A model generated the notes under the pieces. The model searched no databases and was not told where the DNA came from. It saw only the letters and a list, made by a program, of their open reading frames with translations. Shown one piece after another: positions 6,867 to 14,357 of a stretch of DNA of 17,343 bases (position 1 is the first letter of the stretch; every line of letters starts with the position of its first letter). Source of the stretch: an uncultured Bacteroidia bacterium (lineage in GTDB: Bacteria > Bacteroidota > Bacteroidia > Bacteroidales > UBA932); contig CACYEB010000154.1 in assembly GCA_902773305.1 (NCBI GenBank), positions 1-17,343 of the forward strand, read 5' to 3'. The position numbers and the translations under genes are program-made.

Positions 6867-8014
6867 CTCTTTGCACCGTCAGAAATAGCGACGTTGATAA
6901 CGCGGGGGTCGAGGTTGAATTGCTTCTTGTAAGCCTTCTGCACCGCCTCGATATAAGCCTTGGCATCTCCGCTCTTGACGATGGCAATCACGCATCCGCC
7001 AAAGCCGCCGCCCATCATACGGGCACCCACGACGCCAGGACACTTGCGGGCAACATCCACGATAAAGTCAAGCTCTTCGCAGCTCACGCCGTAGTCTTTG
7101 CTGAGGCCGTCGTGGGTAGCGAACATCTTCTTGCCGAAAGCGGGGATGTCGTTCTTTGCCAGGTCACGGCAGCCGGCCAGAAGCCTGGGAGACTCCTTGA
7201 CCACGAAAGAGCAGCGCTTGTAGACCATCGGATCCAGTTTATCCTTGTACTGCTCCAGCAGCGCGGGAGAAACGTCGCGAAGGAGTTCCACATCGGGGTG
7301 GTCCTTCTTGATGGCAGCCACACCCGCCTCGCACTGTGCACGGCGCACATTGTATTCACCGCTGGCCAGGTTGTGCTTGACCATAGTGTCAATCAGCACG
7401 ATCTTGTAGCCCTTGGGGTTGAAGGGAACCCTCTTGTATTTGAGGCTGCGGCAGTCCAGACGAATCACCTTGCCTTCCTTGCCCATCAGGGATGCGAACT
7501 GGTCCATGATGCCGCAGTTTACACCCACATAATTGTGCTCTGTCATCTGACCTATCTTGGCCAGTTCCTCGCGTTTGAAACCGAGTTTGAACAGAGTGTT
7601 AATCGCATAGCCAAAAACGCTCTCAAGTGCTGCGGAAGAAGACATACCCGCACCCAGGGGGACGTCACCGCCGAATGCACAGTCGAAGCCGCCGGGGTTG
7701 GCACCTCTTTTTTTCATCTCCTGAACCACACCGAAGATATAGCAGGCCCACTGCTGTGCCGGCTTCTCCTTGTCGTTGATTCCGAAAGTGAGCTTCTCTC
7801 CATAGTCCATAGAAAATGCATTCACCTTGTCGGTGCCGTTGGGAGCGATGGCCAGGCTGATGCCTTTGTCCACAGCTGCCGGAAGCACGAAACCGCCGTT
7901 GTAGTCGGTGTGCTCGCCTATAAGGTTGATGCGGCCAGGAGAGGTGAAATAGCTGAATTTCTTACCGGGAAAATTCTTTTTGAAAGCGTCAATGACTTTT
8001 TTTGGTTTTAACAT
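6842..8014 (-). CDS. galK: Galactokinase
   Basis: GalK phosphorylates alpha-D-galactose with ATP at the start of the Leloir pathway. It is a GHMP-superfamily kinase of 390 residues, the usual length. The galactokinase signature GRINLIGEHTDYNGG is at 27-41, including R28 and the sugar-binding residues E34, H35 and D37. The ATP-binding motif PLGAGMSSSAA is at 119-129, the catalytic base is D171 in CGIMDQFAS, and the third GHMP motif reads GGGFGGCVIA. The ATG at 8014 opens MLKPKKVIDAFKKNFPG, as expected. galM follows with an overlap. galT and galE are not in the window. I found no TAnnTTTG promoter on the minus strand in the AT-rich 95 bases upstream, so its control is unclear. Confidence 0.96.
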   Translation of the reverse strand: MLKPKKVIDAFKKNFPGKKFSYFTSPGRINLIGEHTDYNGGFVLPAAVDKGISLAIAPNGTDKVNAFSMDYGEKLTFGINDKEKPAQQWACYIFGVVQEMKKRGANPGGFDCAFGGDVPLGAGMSSSAALESVFGYAINTLFKLGFKREELAKIGQMTEHNYVGVNCGIMDQFASLMGKEGKVIRLDCRSLKYKRVPFNPKGYKIVLIDTMVKHNLASGEYNVRRAQCEAGVAAIKKDHPDVELLRDVSPALLEQYKDKLDPMVYKRCSFVVKESPRLLAGCRDLAKNDIPAFGKKMFATHDGLSKDYGVSCEELDFIVDVARKCPGVVGARMMGGGFGGCVIAIVKSGDAKAYIEAVQKAYKKQFNLDPRVINVAISDGAKRWNVRKLK

Positions 8015-8032
8015 AACGTGGTATTATTTATG

Positions 8033-8101
8033 ATTGTAATTTCGCAAAGCGGATATCTTTGTAAAGTTAATAAGATTATTTGAAAAAAGTAATTAAATTT
8101 G
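8033..8101 (+). promoter_or_regulatory. Promoter region of tRNA-Gly, two candidate -7 elements
   Basis: The AT-rich gap between divergent galK and the tRNA contains two exact TAnnTTTG matches on the plus strand. TATCTTTG at 8054-8061 has ATTG 17 bases upstream (8033-8036). TAAATTTG at 8094-8101 lies eight bases before the mature tRNA and has no well-spaced -33 box. The second would start transcription almost at the tRNA 5' end. I cannot say which is used. Confidence 0.45.
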
Positions 8102-8109
8102 CAAGCACT

Positions 8110-8182
8110 GCGGGAGTAGCTCAGTTGGCAGAGCGTCGGCTTCCCAAGCCGAAGGTCGCGGGTTCGAAACCCGTTTCCCGCT
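8110..8182 (+). tRNA. tRNA-Gly, anticodon CCC
   Basis: A 73-base cloverleaf can be folded by eye. The acceptor stem is GCGGGAG with TTCCCGC (last pair G-U), and the D arm is GCTC...GAGC. The anticodon stem is TCGGC/GCCGA around the loop TTCCCAA (anticodon CCC), and the T arm is GCGGG/CCCGT around TTCGAAA. The discriminator base is T. No CCA is encoded; the next bases are CAA, so the end is added by nucleotidyltransferase. The gene decodes GGG. A terminator follows 10 bases later. Confidence 0.95.
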
Positions 8183-8192
8183 CAAAGTTAAC

Positions 8193-8228
8193 CAAGTCCG
8201 CCCAGCCCGATACGGACTTGTTTTGTTT
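8193..8228 (+). terminator. Intrinsic terminator after tRNA-Gly
   Basis: A perfect 8-bp stem, CAAGTCCG (8193-8200) with CGGACTTG (8213-8220), closes a 12-base loop and is followed by TTTTGTTT. It ends the tRNA transcript just before the M23 peptidase gene at 8245. Confidence 0.88.
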
Positions 8229-8244
8229 AACGGCATATAGCTGA

Positions 8245-9246
8245 ATGAAAAAAATACTATTCCTGATACTCTTTCTGATTGCGGCCCTTCCCTGCCTTGC
8301 GCAGACAGACAACGACGCCGTTTATTTTGAAGACGACGATGAAGAACCCGTAGAGGAGGCCGACTCCACCCAGACCGTAATAGAACTCAGGACTGCGATT
8401 GATACGATCCATACGAAAGACAAGTATACCGACGTAATACTTTTCGACAACCAGACCTGGGAATACCTGACCCACCCGCGTCCGGGCATCGACAGCACCT
8501 CTATCTACGACGGCTGGTGGAATACCGAAACCCTGCACGCCTACATCAGCTATCCCAAGGATTCCATACCCGCCGAAGTCGATTTGCTGCTGGTGGACGA
8601 GACCCACGGGTTCAAGGTTCCCTACCAGACCAAAGTCCACTCCGGTTTCAAATGGCGCCGCCGTCGTCCCCACACCGGGGTCGACCTGCCGCTTGACACC
8701 GGCGACAGCGTACGGGTGGCCTTCGACGGCGTGGTGCGCCTGTCCAGCGGCAGCCGCACCGGCGGCTACGGCAACTTGATAGTTGTGCGGCACTCCAACG
8801 GACTGGAGACCTACTATGGACACCTCTCCAAGAGGCTGGCGATTCCGGGCGAACCCGTGAAGGCCGGCGAGGTGATTGGGCTGGGCGGCAGCACCGGCCG
8901 CAGCACAGGCCCGCATCTCCACTTCGAAACCCGATACAAGGGGCAGGCATTCGACCCGGAGCGCCTGATCGATTTTGAGAACGGTGCACTCCGACAGGCC
9001 CTGTTCACCCTGAAGAAAGATTATTTCAACATCTACTCCCACTACGGCCAGACAGAAAAACAGGAAGCCGAAGCCAAGGCCCAGGCCGTAGCAGCCTCCC
9101 AGGCCCAGTACTACAAGGTACGCAGCGGTGACACCCTTAGCAGGATTGCGTCCCGGCACGGCACCACCGTCTCCAGGCTCTGCCAGCTCAACGGCATCAA
9201 ATCCACCAAGATTCTCCGCGTGGGAGAGAGACTCCGCGTCAGATAG
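8245..9246 (+). CDS. Secreted M23 (lysostaphin-type) metallopeptidase with C-terminal LysM
   Basis: The protein is predicted to cut or remodel peptidoglycan cross-bridges in the periplasm. It has 333 residues. A signal peptide covers about 1-20 (hydrophobic core, then LAQ before TDND), and an acidic stretch lies at 29-39. The M23 domain at about 130-240 has zinc ligands H143 and D147 (HTGVD), H193 (YYGHLS), and H224-x-H226 in GPHLHFE. All catalytic positions are kept, so it is probably active rather than an EnvC/NlpD-like activator. A LysM domain (about 289-332, YKVRSGDTLSRIA...) should bind the glycan strands. The ATG lies 17 bases after the tRNA terminator; no clear promoter is visible. The last base of its TAG is the first base of the next gene's GTG. 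Confidence 0.92.
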   Translation: MKKILFLILFLIAALPCLAQTDNDAVYFEDDDEEPVEEADSTQTVIELRTAIDTIHTKDKYTDVILFDNQTWEYLTHPRPGIDSTSIYDGWWNTETLHAYISYPKDSIPAEVDLLLVDETHGFKVPYQTKVHSGFKWRRRRPHTGVDLPLDTGDSVRVAFDGVVRLSSGSRTGGYGNLIVVRHSNGLETYYGHLSKRLAIPGEPVKAGEVIGLGGSTGRSTGPHLHFETRYKGQAFDPERLIDFENGALRQALFTLKKDYFNIYSHYGQTEKQEAEAKAQAVAASQAQYYKVRSGDTLSRIASRHGTTVSRLCQLNGIKSTKILRVGERLRVR

Positions 9247-11252
9247 TGAAACGCATCGCCGTCATAGCAGTATTGCTGACGGCGCTATGTGTGCCGTCAA
9301 GGGCCCAGTACGACCCGGCCCACTTCTATTATGCCGGCCGCCAGGCGCTCTCCGACGGCAAATACTCGCTTGCCATAGAGAATTTCAACATACTCTCCCG
9401 CATCGACACCGTCGGTCCAGAGGCCTTCTTTTTCCGCGGGATTGCAAAATACAATCTGGGCGATCTGAACGGAGCCGAGCGCGACTTTGACCTGAGCCTG
9501 AAGCGCAATCCACTCTATACCAATGCCTATCACTACCGGGCCATCACCCGCAGCCGCCTGGGGCGCTACGAAGAGGCCCTGGACGATCTGCAGGAAGCCG
9601 TGAGCCTGCGGCCTGGCTACACCGGGCTCTATTTCAGTCGCGGAGTGACCTACTTCCTCTCGCAGCAATTCGACAAGGCGGTGCAGGATTTCAACAGTTT
9701 CATCCGCAGGGAACCCGAAGAGAGCAGCGCCTACCTCAACCGCGGAGCCTCCTACCTGTTTCTTGGCGATACCCTTCAGGCATTCGCCGACTACAACAAG
9801 GCAATCGAGCTCAACAACCAGGATCCGGAGGGATTCGTCCGCCGCTCACGCCTGTACGCCCTGCAGAACGATTATGACAAGGCCCTCGAAGACCTCGACC
9901 GGGCCATCAGCCTGGATTCGACAAATACTTTCGCATATTTCAACCGTGCGATAATCAGATACGAGAAAAAGGAGTGGACAAAAGCTATCGGCGACCTTGA
10001 CGCCGTGCTCAGGGAGGAGCCCGGCAACGCCCTGACCCTCTACAACAGGGCGCTGATTTACGCCCAGGTGGGAGAGCCGGAAAAGGCGGTGGACGACTTG
10101 GACAGGGTCATCAACATCAATCCCGAGAATGTACTGGCATACTTCAACCGGGCTGCAGTATTTATGCAGCAGGGCAAATGGCAGCAGGCCATCAACGACT
10201 ACGACCGCGCCATAGAACTCTATCCCGATTTTGCCAAAGCCTATATCAACCGCTCGTACGCAAAGGGAATGCTGGGCAAGGTGCTCGACAGCAAGCACGA
10301 CTGGGACACCGCCCAGAAGAAAGTACGCGAATACCAACTCAAGACATCTACCGACGAAGGATACGAAGCATTCGCCGACACCACCAGGAAATTCAACTCG
10401 CTGCTTGCACTGGACGCCGATTTTGCCAAGAAGAATTTCAACAACGAACTGCTGCAGTACAGGGAGGTGGATGTAAAGCTTAAACCGCTGTTCCAATTCG
10501 TTCCCGACGAAGGAGGCTCTTCCGTAGAGAGCATCTCGTCCATCGGCGGCAAGCTGATTCTTGACAAACTGGACAGTTTCATAGCCGCGATGCCAGTCAG
10601 TACACGTCTCGCCGCAGAGAAGACCGTCTCGGAAGATAGTGCCAGAAAACGTCTCGAGCCCCTGGAAGAACAGATACGCAGGGGCGAAGGCAACGAATAT
10701 ATCCACTTTGCCAAGGCTATGCTCCTGACGCGTGCACGGGGATTCAACAACGCTATGGAGAGCTATAACGTGGCCATCGATATGAATCCCGGCAACCCCT
10801 TCTCATACCTCAACCGCGGAGTGCTGCAGGCCGAGATGACCGACTTCATTGCAAGTATGGAGAACAGCGTCCAGACACTCACGATAGACGCCGACGGCAA
10901 CACCAACAAGACCGTGGTCAAGGACCGCTCAGACACCCGCTACGACTATAGCGCCGCCATTGACGATATGTTGCAGTGCGCTCGTCTTGCACCCGATTTC
11001 CCTTATGTATATTATAATCTGGGCAACCTCTATTGCCTGAGCGACGACCTCCCCTCTGCCGTGGCCAGCTACACCAGGGCACTGGAGAAGTTCCCCTACA
11101 TAGGCGAAGCCTACTACAACCGCGGGCTGGTGCTGATTTACCTTAAGGACAAAGAGAAAGGGTGCATCGACATCAGCAAGGCCGGTGAACTGGGCATCCT
11201 GGACGCTTACGGTGTAATCAAGAAATACTGCAGCGAAGAGCCCCGGGAGTAA
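9246..11252 (+). CDS. Secreted tetratricopeptide repeat (TPR) protein
   Basis: This is a 668-residue scaffold protein. A signal peptide (about 1-20, ...LCVPSRA before QYDPAHF) indicates export. About nine consecutive 34-residue TPR units run from about 25 to 330, with repeated AYFNRA-, DKALEDLDRAI- and LNP-type cores. A region of about 150 residues without repeats follows (350-500), then two to three further TPR units, separated by an insert, at about 506-655. No catalytic motif is seen. TPR proteins of this kind mediate protein-protein contacts; the partner is unknown. The start is the GTG at 9246 in a TAGTG overlap with the M23 gene, which implies translational coupling and a related envelope role. 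The gene ends one base from the convergent transglutaminase-like gene. Confidence 0.88.
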   Translation: MKRIAVIAVLLTALCVPSRAQYDPAHFYYAGRQALSDGKYSLAIENFNILSRIDTVGPEAFFFRGIAKYNLGDLNGAERDFDLSLKRNPLYTNAYHYRAITRSRLGRYEEALDDLQEAVSLRPGYTGLYFSRGVTYFLSQQFDKAVQDFNSFIRREPEESSAYLNRGASYLFLGDTLQAFADYNKAIELNNQDPEGFVRRSRLYALQNDYDKALEDLDRAISLDSTNTFAYFNRAIIRYEKKEWTKAIGDLDAVLREEPGNALTLYNRALIYAQVGEPEKAVDDLDRVININPENVLAYFNRAAVFMQQGKWQQAINDYDRAIELYPDFAKAYINRSYAKGMLGKVLDSKHDWDTAQKKVREYQLKTSTDEGYEAFADTTRKFNSLLALDADFAKKNFNNELLQYREVDVKLKPLFQFVPDEGGSSVESISSIGGKLILDKLDSFIAAMPVSTRLAAEKTVSEDSARKRLEPLEEQIRRGEGNEYIHFAKAMLLTRARGFNNAMESYNVAIDMNPGNPFSYLNRGVLQAEMTDFIASMENSVQTLTIDADGNTNKTVVKDRSDTRYDYSAAIDDMLQCARLAPDFPYVYYNLGNLYCLSDDLPSAVASYTRALEKFPYIGEAYYNRGLVLIYLKDKEKGCIDISKAGELGILDAYGVIKKYCSEEPRE

Positions 11253-11253
11253 A

Positions 11254-12147
11254 TCACCACTCGTCTTCGTCAGATTCAACGGTGAGGTAGCGCTTGCCGC
11301 CCAGCGCCTCGACAGCATCTTCCATATCCATCTGCGCCTCCTTTTCGCCTGCATTCGAATATAGCATCTGGAGGTATTCAATATACATCACCAGAATCGA
11401 CTGGTCCTTTTTGACAAGGGCTTCGCCGACATCGAAGTTGACACCCAGGGCGGAAGCCTGCGAAGCTACCATCTTGCTGATGTTGCTCTCGATGAATATC
11501 TCCCCCCTGTGGAATACGTTTATGTTGAACAGAATCTTGTCGCCCTCCATATAAACCGGCACGAACCCACCGGTAAAGCATAGCGGATACACCGGCAGGC
11601 CTGCTGTGCGGGCGATGATGAAATACAACAGCGAGACGGCGAAAGGGCTTCCCTTGCGGCTAGCGAGCACTTTCATCAGGAGCGTGCTGTCCAGTGTCAT
11701 ATCGAACGGGCTGGAGACAGAGAAACCGTACTGGCTGTAAAACACGTGATTGAGAAGCGATACGTTTTCTACGGCTGTCCTGGACTCTGAAATCTCTGCC
11801 ATCACGGCCATCACCGGAGGCATCATCATCTCCATATACTCCTCCCGTGACAGGGCTGCGTCTGAAAGGGATCCCACCAGATAGCCCGCTTCCAACAGGG
11901 GACACTCCTGCCCCTGCGCCGCACTCCCGGCAATCGATCGGAGATCCCGCAGGGCGAGCATTTTGTTGTAGCGGACAAGCATCTTGCCGGCAATCGCACC
12001 CTTGACCGGGTCCAGTTCTCCCTTGCAGACACTGCGGAGGCGGGAGAGAGCCACAGGGCCGTTCTCCAGGAAATACTTGTCAACGGCGGCAACTACCCCG
12101 GGGTCGGCATCGTCGAACAGATCTATTATGTATCGCAACTGGTCCAC
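11254..12147 (-). CDS. SirB1-like transglutaminase-fold protein
   Basis: This 297-residue protein has, at about 127-215, the Transglut_core2/SirB1 pattern: SLLNHVFYSQYGF, TLDSTLLMKVLASRKGSPFAV and LLYFIIARTAGLPV. In many relatives the following motif has a histidine (GHF or QHF); here it is GGF at 193-195, and there is no cysteine at the expected nucleophile position. Catalysis is therefore doubtful. The protein has no signal peptide and a highly acidic C-terminus (ESDEDEW). The N-terminal 120 residues are helical, and a mixed tail ends the protein. SirB1-family proteins are poorly understood, often found near prfA/prmC in proteobacteria. The start is GTG at 12147, four bases after a perfect promoter -7 element. 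The next in-frame methionine is 55 codons on, so a later start is unlikely. Confidence 0.75.
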   Translation of the reverse strand: MDQLRYIIDLFDDADPGVVAAVDKYFLENGPVALSRLRSVCKGELDPVKGAIAGKMLVRYNKMLALRDLRSIAGSAAQGQECPLLEAGYLVGSLSDAALSREEYMEMMMPPVMAVMAEISESRTAVENVSLLNHVFYSQYGFSVSSPFDMTLDSTLLMKVLASRKGSPFAVSLLYFIIARTAGLPVYPLCFTGGFVPVYMEGDKILFNINVFHRGEIFIESNISKMVASQASALGVNFDVGEALVKKDQSILVMYIEYLQMLYSNAGEKEAQMDMEDAVEALGGKRYLTVESDEDEW

Positions 12148-12151
12148 GTCC

Positions 12152-12182
12152 CAAAATTAATTTTTTTAGTACATTTGTCAAA
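12152..12182 (-). promoter_or_regulatory. Consensus Bacteroidota promoter of the SirB1-like gene
   Basis: On the minus strand TTTG (plus positions 12179-12182), exactly 19 bases, then TAATTTTG (12152-12159) reproduce the full TTTG-N19-TAnnTTTG consensus of Bacteroidota housekeeping promoters. The -7 element ends four bases before the GTG start codon, so a leaderless mRNA is predicted. Confidence 0.8.
12170..12177 (+). promoter_or_regulatory. -7 element for the DUF4293-rmuC operon
   Basis: TACATTTG matches TAnnTTTG on the plus strand, 16 bases before the ATG at 12194. It overlaps the opposing promoter's spacer, so the two divergent promoters probably compete. There is no TTTG at 19-base spacing upstream. 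Confidence 0.45.
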
Positions 12183-12193
12183 ACACAAGGATT

Positions 12194-12634
12194 ATGATTA
12201 CCTGGCCCAGGATGCAAAACGTACTGCTCGGCATAGCCGCCTTCCTTATGCTGTCGCTGTTCTGGTCGGAGATGTGCTACACCGTCACAGACGAAGGGGT
12301 ACGCTACAGCATAAAATTCACGGAACATCTCCAGTTCCTGGTGCTGACGTTCATCACTGTGGCGCTTGCCGTTGCCGCGATTTTCTACCGCAGTCAATAT
12401 ATCCTGCAGGTAAGGGTCTGCATAATAGAGATGCTTATCCTGCTGGGCTTCCAGATCTGGCTGCTGGTGGCTTTCCTCCGGCTCAAAAGCGTTTACACCT
12501 TTACAGTCTCCACCCTGTTCCCGCTCGTTAGCATAATCCTCATCGTGCTGGCCGTAAGGTACAGCTGGAAAGATGCCACCGTGGCCATTGCCCGTGATTT
12601 CAGCAAAAAAATGGGCAAAAAAATCAAGAAGTAA
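12194..12634 (+). CDS. DUF4293 family four-helix membrane protein
   Basis: The 146-residue protein has four hydrophobic helices, at roughly 9-27, 47-66, 73-98 and 105-125. A basic C-terminal tail (KDATVAIARDFSKKMGKKIKK) is predicted to lie in the cytoplasm. Size, topology, the N-terminal MI...MQNVLLGIAAFLM segment and the final FPLVSIILIVLAVR-x-KDA stretch fit the Bacteroidota family DUF4293, whose function is not known. The ATG at 12194 is used; an internal ATG at 12212 is the alternative. rmuC starts four bases after the stop, so the genes share an mRNA. Confidence 0.72.
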   Translation: MITWPRMQNVLLGIAAFLMLSLFWSEMCYTVTDEGVRYSIKFTEHLQFLVLTFITVALAVAAIFYRSQYILQVRVCIIEMLILLGFQIWLLVAFLRLKSVYTFTVSTLFPLVSIILIVLAVRYSWKDATVAIARDFSKKMGKKIKK

Positions 12635-12638
12635 CCTT

Positions 12639-14075
12639 ATGTACGCAGCAATTTTACTCAGCATAGGCGGTACCTTGCTCCAAAAAGGAGTAGAAACCGT
12701 GATACAGCCCATCATCAAATTCGTTGTGGCGGCCATTGTCATCGCCGTCGCCATCGCCATTCTGGTCACAATCCTCATAGAGCGCGGCAAACGTGTCAAA
12801 ATACAGAAGGAGGCCGACGCCGCCATCAGCGACCTGGGCACCAGGCTGCAGTTGAGCCAGGCTGCACTGGAACACACCAGGGGCTCTGCCGAACAGCAGA
12901 TCAAGGTAAAGGACGAACTCATCGCACAGATGTCCCGCAACTACGAGAAGAATCTCGACGATATACGCGCATCCCACAAAGAGGCTCTCAAGGCGCAGGC
13001 AGAAAGCCTCAAGGCAGAGCTCACCGCACAGACGGAACAGCTGCTCAAACAGCGCGAAGCCGAGCTGGACAAGCGTGCCAAAGAGAACTTCGAGGCCATC
13101 ACCAAAAATCTCGGCAAGGACATCACAGAGATGAAAAGCGCCTTTGAAGAGAACAAGAAGACACAGTCCGAGACCAGCGCCGCCCTCAAGGAGAATTTCG
13201 AGAAGGCCGTCCGGCAGCTGGAAGACCAGACAAAGTCCATAGGCGACAAGGCGGACCACCTGGCCGAAGCCCTGCGAGGAAAAAAGAAGATACAGGGCAA
13301 CTGGGGCGAGACCATCCTGTTGAACCTGCTTACCGACGAAGGGATGGTGGAGGGGCGCGACTTTGACAAGGAGGCGACCCTGCGCGACGAGCTGGGCTTC
13401 GTGATTAAGAACGAGGATACTTCCAAGGGTATGAGACCGGACTTTATCCTTCACTTTGCCGACAATCAGGATATCGCCGTGGACTCGAAGGTTTCCCTGG
13501 CAGCCTATTCCGATTATCTGGAGGCCGGCACCGACCAGGCCAGGACAGATGCCCGCCGCCGCAACGTGGAGGCAATCCGCAACCAAGTCAAACTCCTCAG
13601 CGGAAAGGACTACAGCAGTTATCTGCGTCCCGGCCACAAGATGACCGATTTCGTGATAATGTTCGTCCCCAGCAACTCCGCCCTTCAGCTGGCCTGCGAC
13701 GACGACCCCAGGATCTGGCGGGATGCCTACGACAAGAAAGTGCTGGTGACCAGCGAAGAAACCCTTCTGACATTTGTCCGTATGATTGTGCTTGGATGGC
13801 GCAATGTAGAGCAGGTTCGGAACCAGCAGAAGATAATCGATGCCGCCAGCCGTATGATAGACCGCGTGGCCGATTTCAGCAAGTACTACGCCACCATCGG
13901 AAAGAAGCTGGAAGAGGCCCAGAAAGCCTACAGCGACGGCAAGGCCAAACTCGGAGAGAGCGGCCAGAGCATCCTTGTTTCGGCCAACCAGATCAAGAGT
14001 CTGGGCGTGCCCGGCAAGAAGGCCCTTCCCGAGCCGGGGGACGATTTTGTATCAACTGTAAATTTCGAAGAATAA
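12639..14075 (+). CDS. rmuC: DNA recombination protein RmuC
   Basis: RmuC limits inversions and other rearrangements at repeats and has a PD-(D/E)XK nuclease-like fold. The start is set at the ATG four bases after the DUF4293 stop (MYAAILLSIGG); an ATG at 12573 in the same frame lies inside the preceding gene. The 478-residue product has a transmembrane helix at about 27-48, a long charged coiled coil at about 55-215, and the RmuC domain from about 217. That domain includes GNWGE (220-224), RPDF (266-269) and the catalytic-type VDSK (281-284), followed by SYLRPGHKMTDFVIMFVPS and TLLTFVRMI. The C-terminus is a further helical segment. It is probably anchored to the inner membrane with the nuclease domain in the cytoplasm. 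Confidence 0.93.
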   Translation: MYAAILLSIGGTLLQKGVETVIQPIIKFVVAAIVIAVAIAILVTILIERGKRVKIQKEADAAISDLGTRLQLSQAALEHTRGSAEQQIKVKDELIAQMSRNYEKNLDDIRASHKEALKAQAESLKAELTAQTEQLLKQREAELDKRAKENFEAITKNLGKDITEMKSAFEENKKTQSETSAALKENFEKAVRQLEDQTKSIGDKADHLAEALRGKKKIQGNWGETILLNLLTDEGMVEGRDFDKEATLRDELGFVIKNEDTSKGMRPDFILHFADNQDIAVDSKVSLAAYSDYLEAGTDQARTDARRRNVEAIRNQVKLLSGKDYSSYLRPGHKMTDFVIMFVPSNSALQLACDDDPRIWRDAYDKKVLVTSEETLLTFVRMIVLGWRNVEQVRNQQKIIDAASRMIDRVADFSKYYATIGKKLEEAQKAYSDGKAKLGESGQSILVSANQIKSLGVPGKKALPEPGDDFVSTVNFEE

Positions 14076-14080
14076 TTTAT

Positions 14081-14121
14081 TATGTGCGCCTCAATTTGGC
14101 ACACATAGCGGCATATCTTTG
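14081..14121 (+). promoter_or_regulatory. Dyad and -7 element upstream of a 36-codon ORF
   Basis: TATGTGcGCC (14081-14090) and GGCaCACATA (14098-14107) form a 9-bp dyad with one mismatch around a 7-base centre. TATCTTTG (14114-14121), an exact TAnnTTTG match, follows. A TTTG at 14095-14098 is only 15 bases from the -7 box, short of the usual 19. The dyad has no T run after it, so it is more like an operator or an mRNA-end stem for rmuC than an intrinsic terminator. Confidence 0.45.
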
Positions 14122-14143
14122 CTTCAAATTAAAGAACAAAGTT

Positions 14144-14254
14144 ATGCAAGAGATTATCCTTTTCCTTATGCAGGAATCCAACCCCGAACTGAATGTCCTG
14201 ATAGAGTCCCTCGACCTGGAACCTATATCCGTACCCGTCCCCACAGCTGCTTAG
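14144..14254 (+). CDS. Possible 36-residue microprotein
   Basis: The reading frame runs from the ATG at 14144 to the TAG at 14252-14254 and encodes MQEIILFLMQESN... ending PISVPVPTAA. It begins 22 bases after an exact -7 promoter element, which is a normal leader length. It is separated from rmuC by 68 bases and from the next gene by about 100 bases. The N-terminal half is amphipathic or hydrophobic, the middle is acidic, and the end is rich in proline and valine. I recognise no family. It may be a real small protein, a leader peptide for the following repeat-protein gene, or chance. In support, the ORF fills most of an otherwise unexplained gap and has a promoter. Confidence 0.4.
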   Translation: MQEIILFLMQESNPELNVLIESLDLEPISVPVPTAA

Positions 14255-14257
14255 TGG

Positions 14258-14286
14258 TTTGGGAAATGTTAATATTATTATATTTG
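14258..14286 (+). promoter_or_regulatory. Possible promoter of the beta-flower gene
   Basis: TTTG (14258-14261), 17 bases, then TATATTTG (14279-14286) resembles the Bacteroidota promoter with a spacer two bases shorter than consensus. Transcription would start near 14292, leaving a leader of about 65 bases before the ATG at 14358. The rest of 14287-14357 shows nothing else I can identify. Confidence 0.45.
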
Positions 14287-14357
14287 TATTTTAGCATATT
14301 CAATATTAACGGATAATTCGCCTGCTGGTGTTAACTGCAGATAGTGAAATTATGGTC

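Noticed and set aside
5787..6932. Plus-strand ORF of 381 codons
   Set aside because: It is the antisense shadow of galM, long only because of GC-rich codon bias.
6830..8011. Plus-strand ORF of 393 codons
   Set aside because: It is antisense to almost exactly the whole of galK, which is unmistakable.
8015..8100. Minus-strand promoter for galK
   Set aside because: Only partial matches such as TAACTTTA were seen, with no well-spaced TTTG; not enough to call.
8121..8312. Minus-strand ORF of 63 codons reading ...RETGFEPATFGLGSRRSAN
   Set aside because: It lies antisense to tRNA-Gly; this GFEPATFGLGS-type peptide is a well-known false protein from tRNA complements.
12573..12638. Upstream start for rmuC adding 22 residues
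   Set aside because: It lies inside the DUF4293 gene; the ATG at 12639, just after that stop, gives the normal N-terminal membrane helix.
12654..13637. Minus-strand ORF of 327 codons with hydrophobic Leu/Val-rich sequence
   Set aside because: It is antisense to rmuC; the apparent hydrophobicity comes from complementing Glu/Lys-rich coiled-coil codons.
14081..14107. Dyad after rmuC as an intrinsic terminator
   Set aside because: The stem has no T run after it on either strand; it is reported as a possible operator or mRNA-end stem instead.
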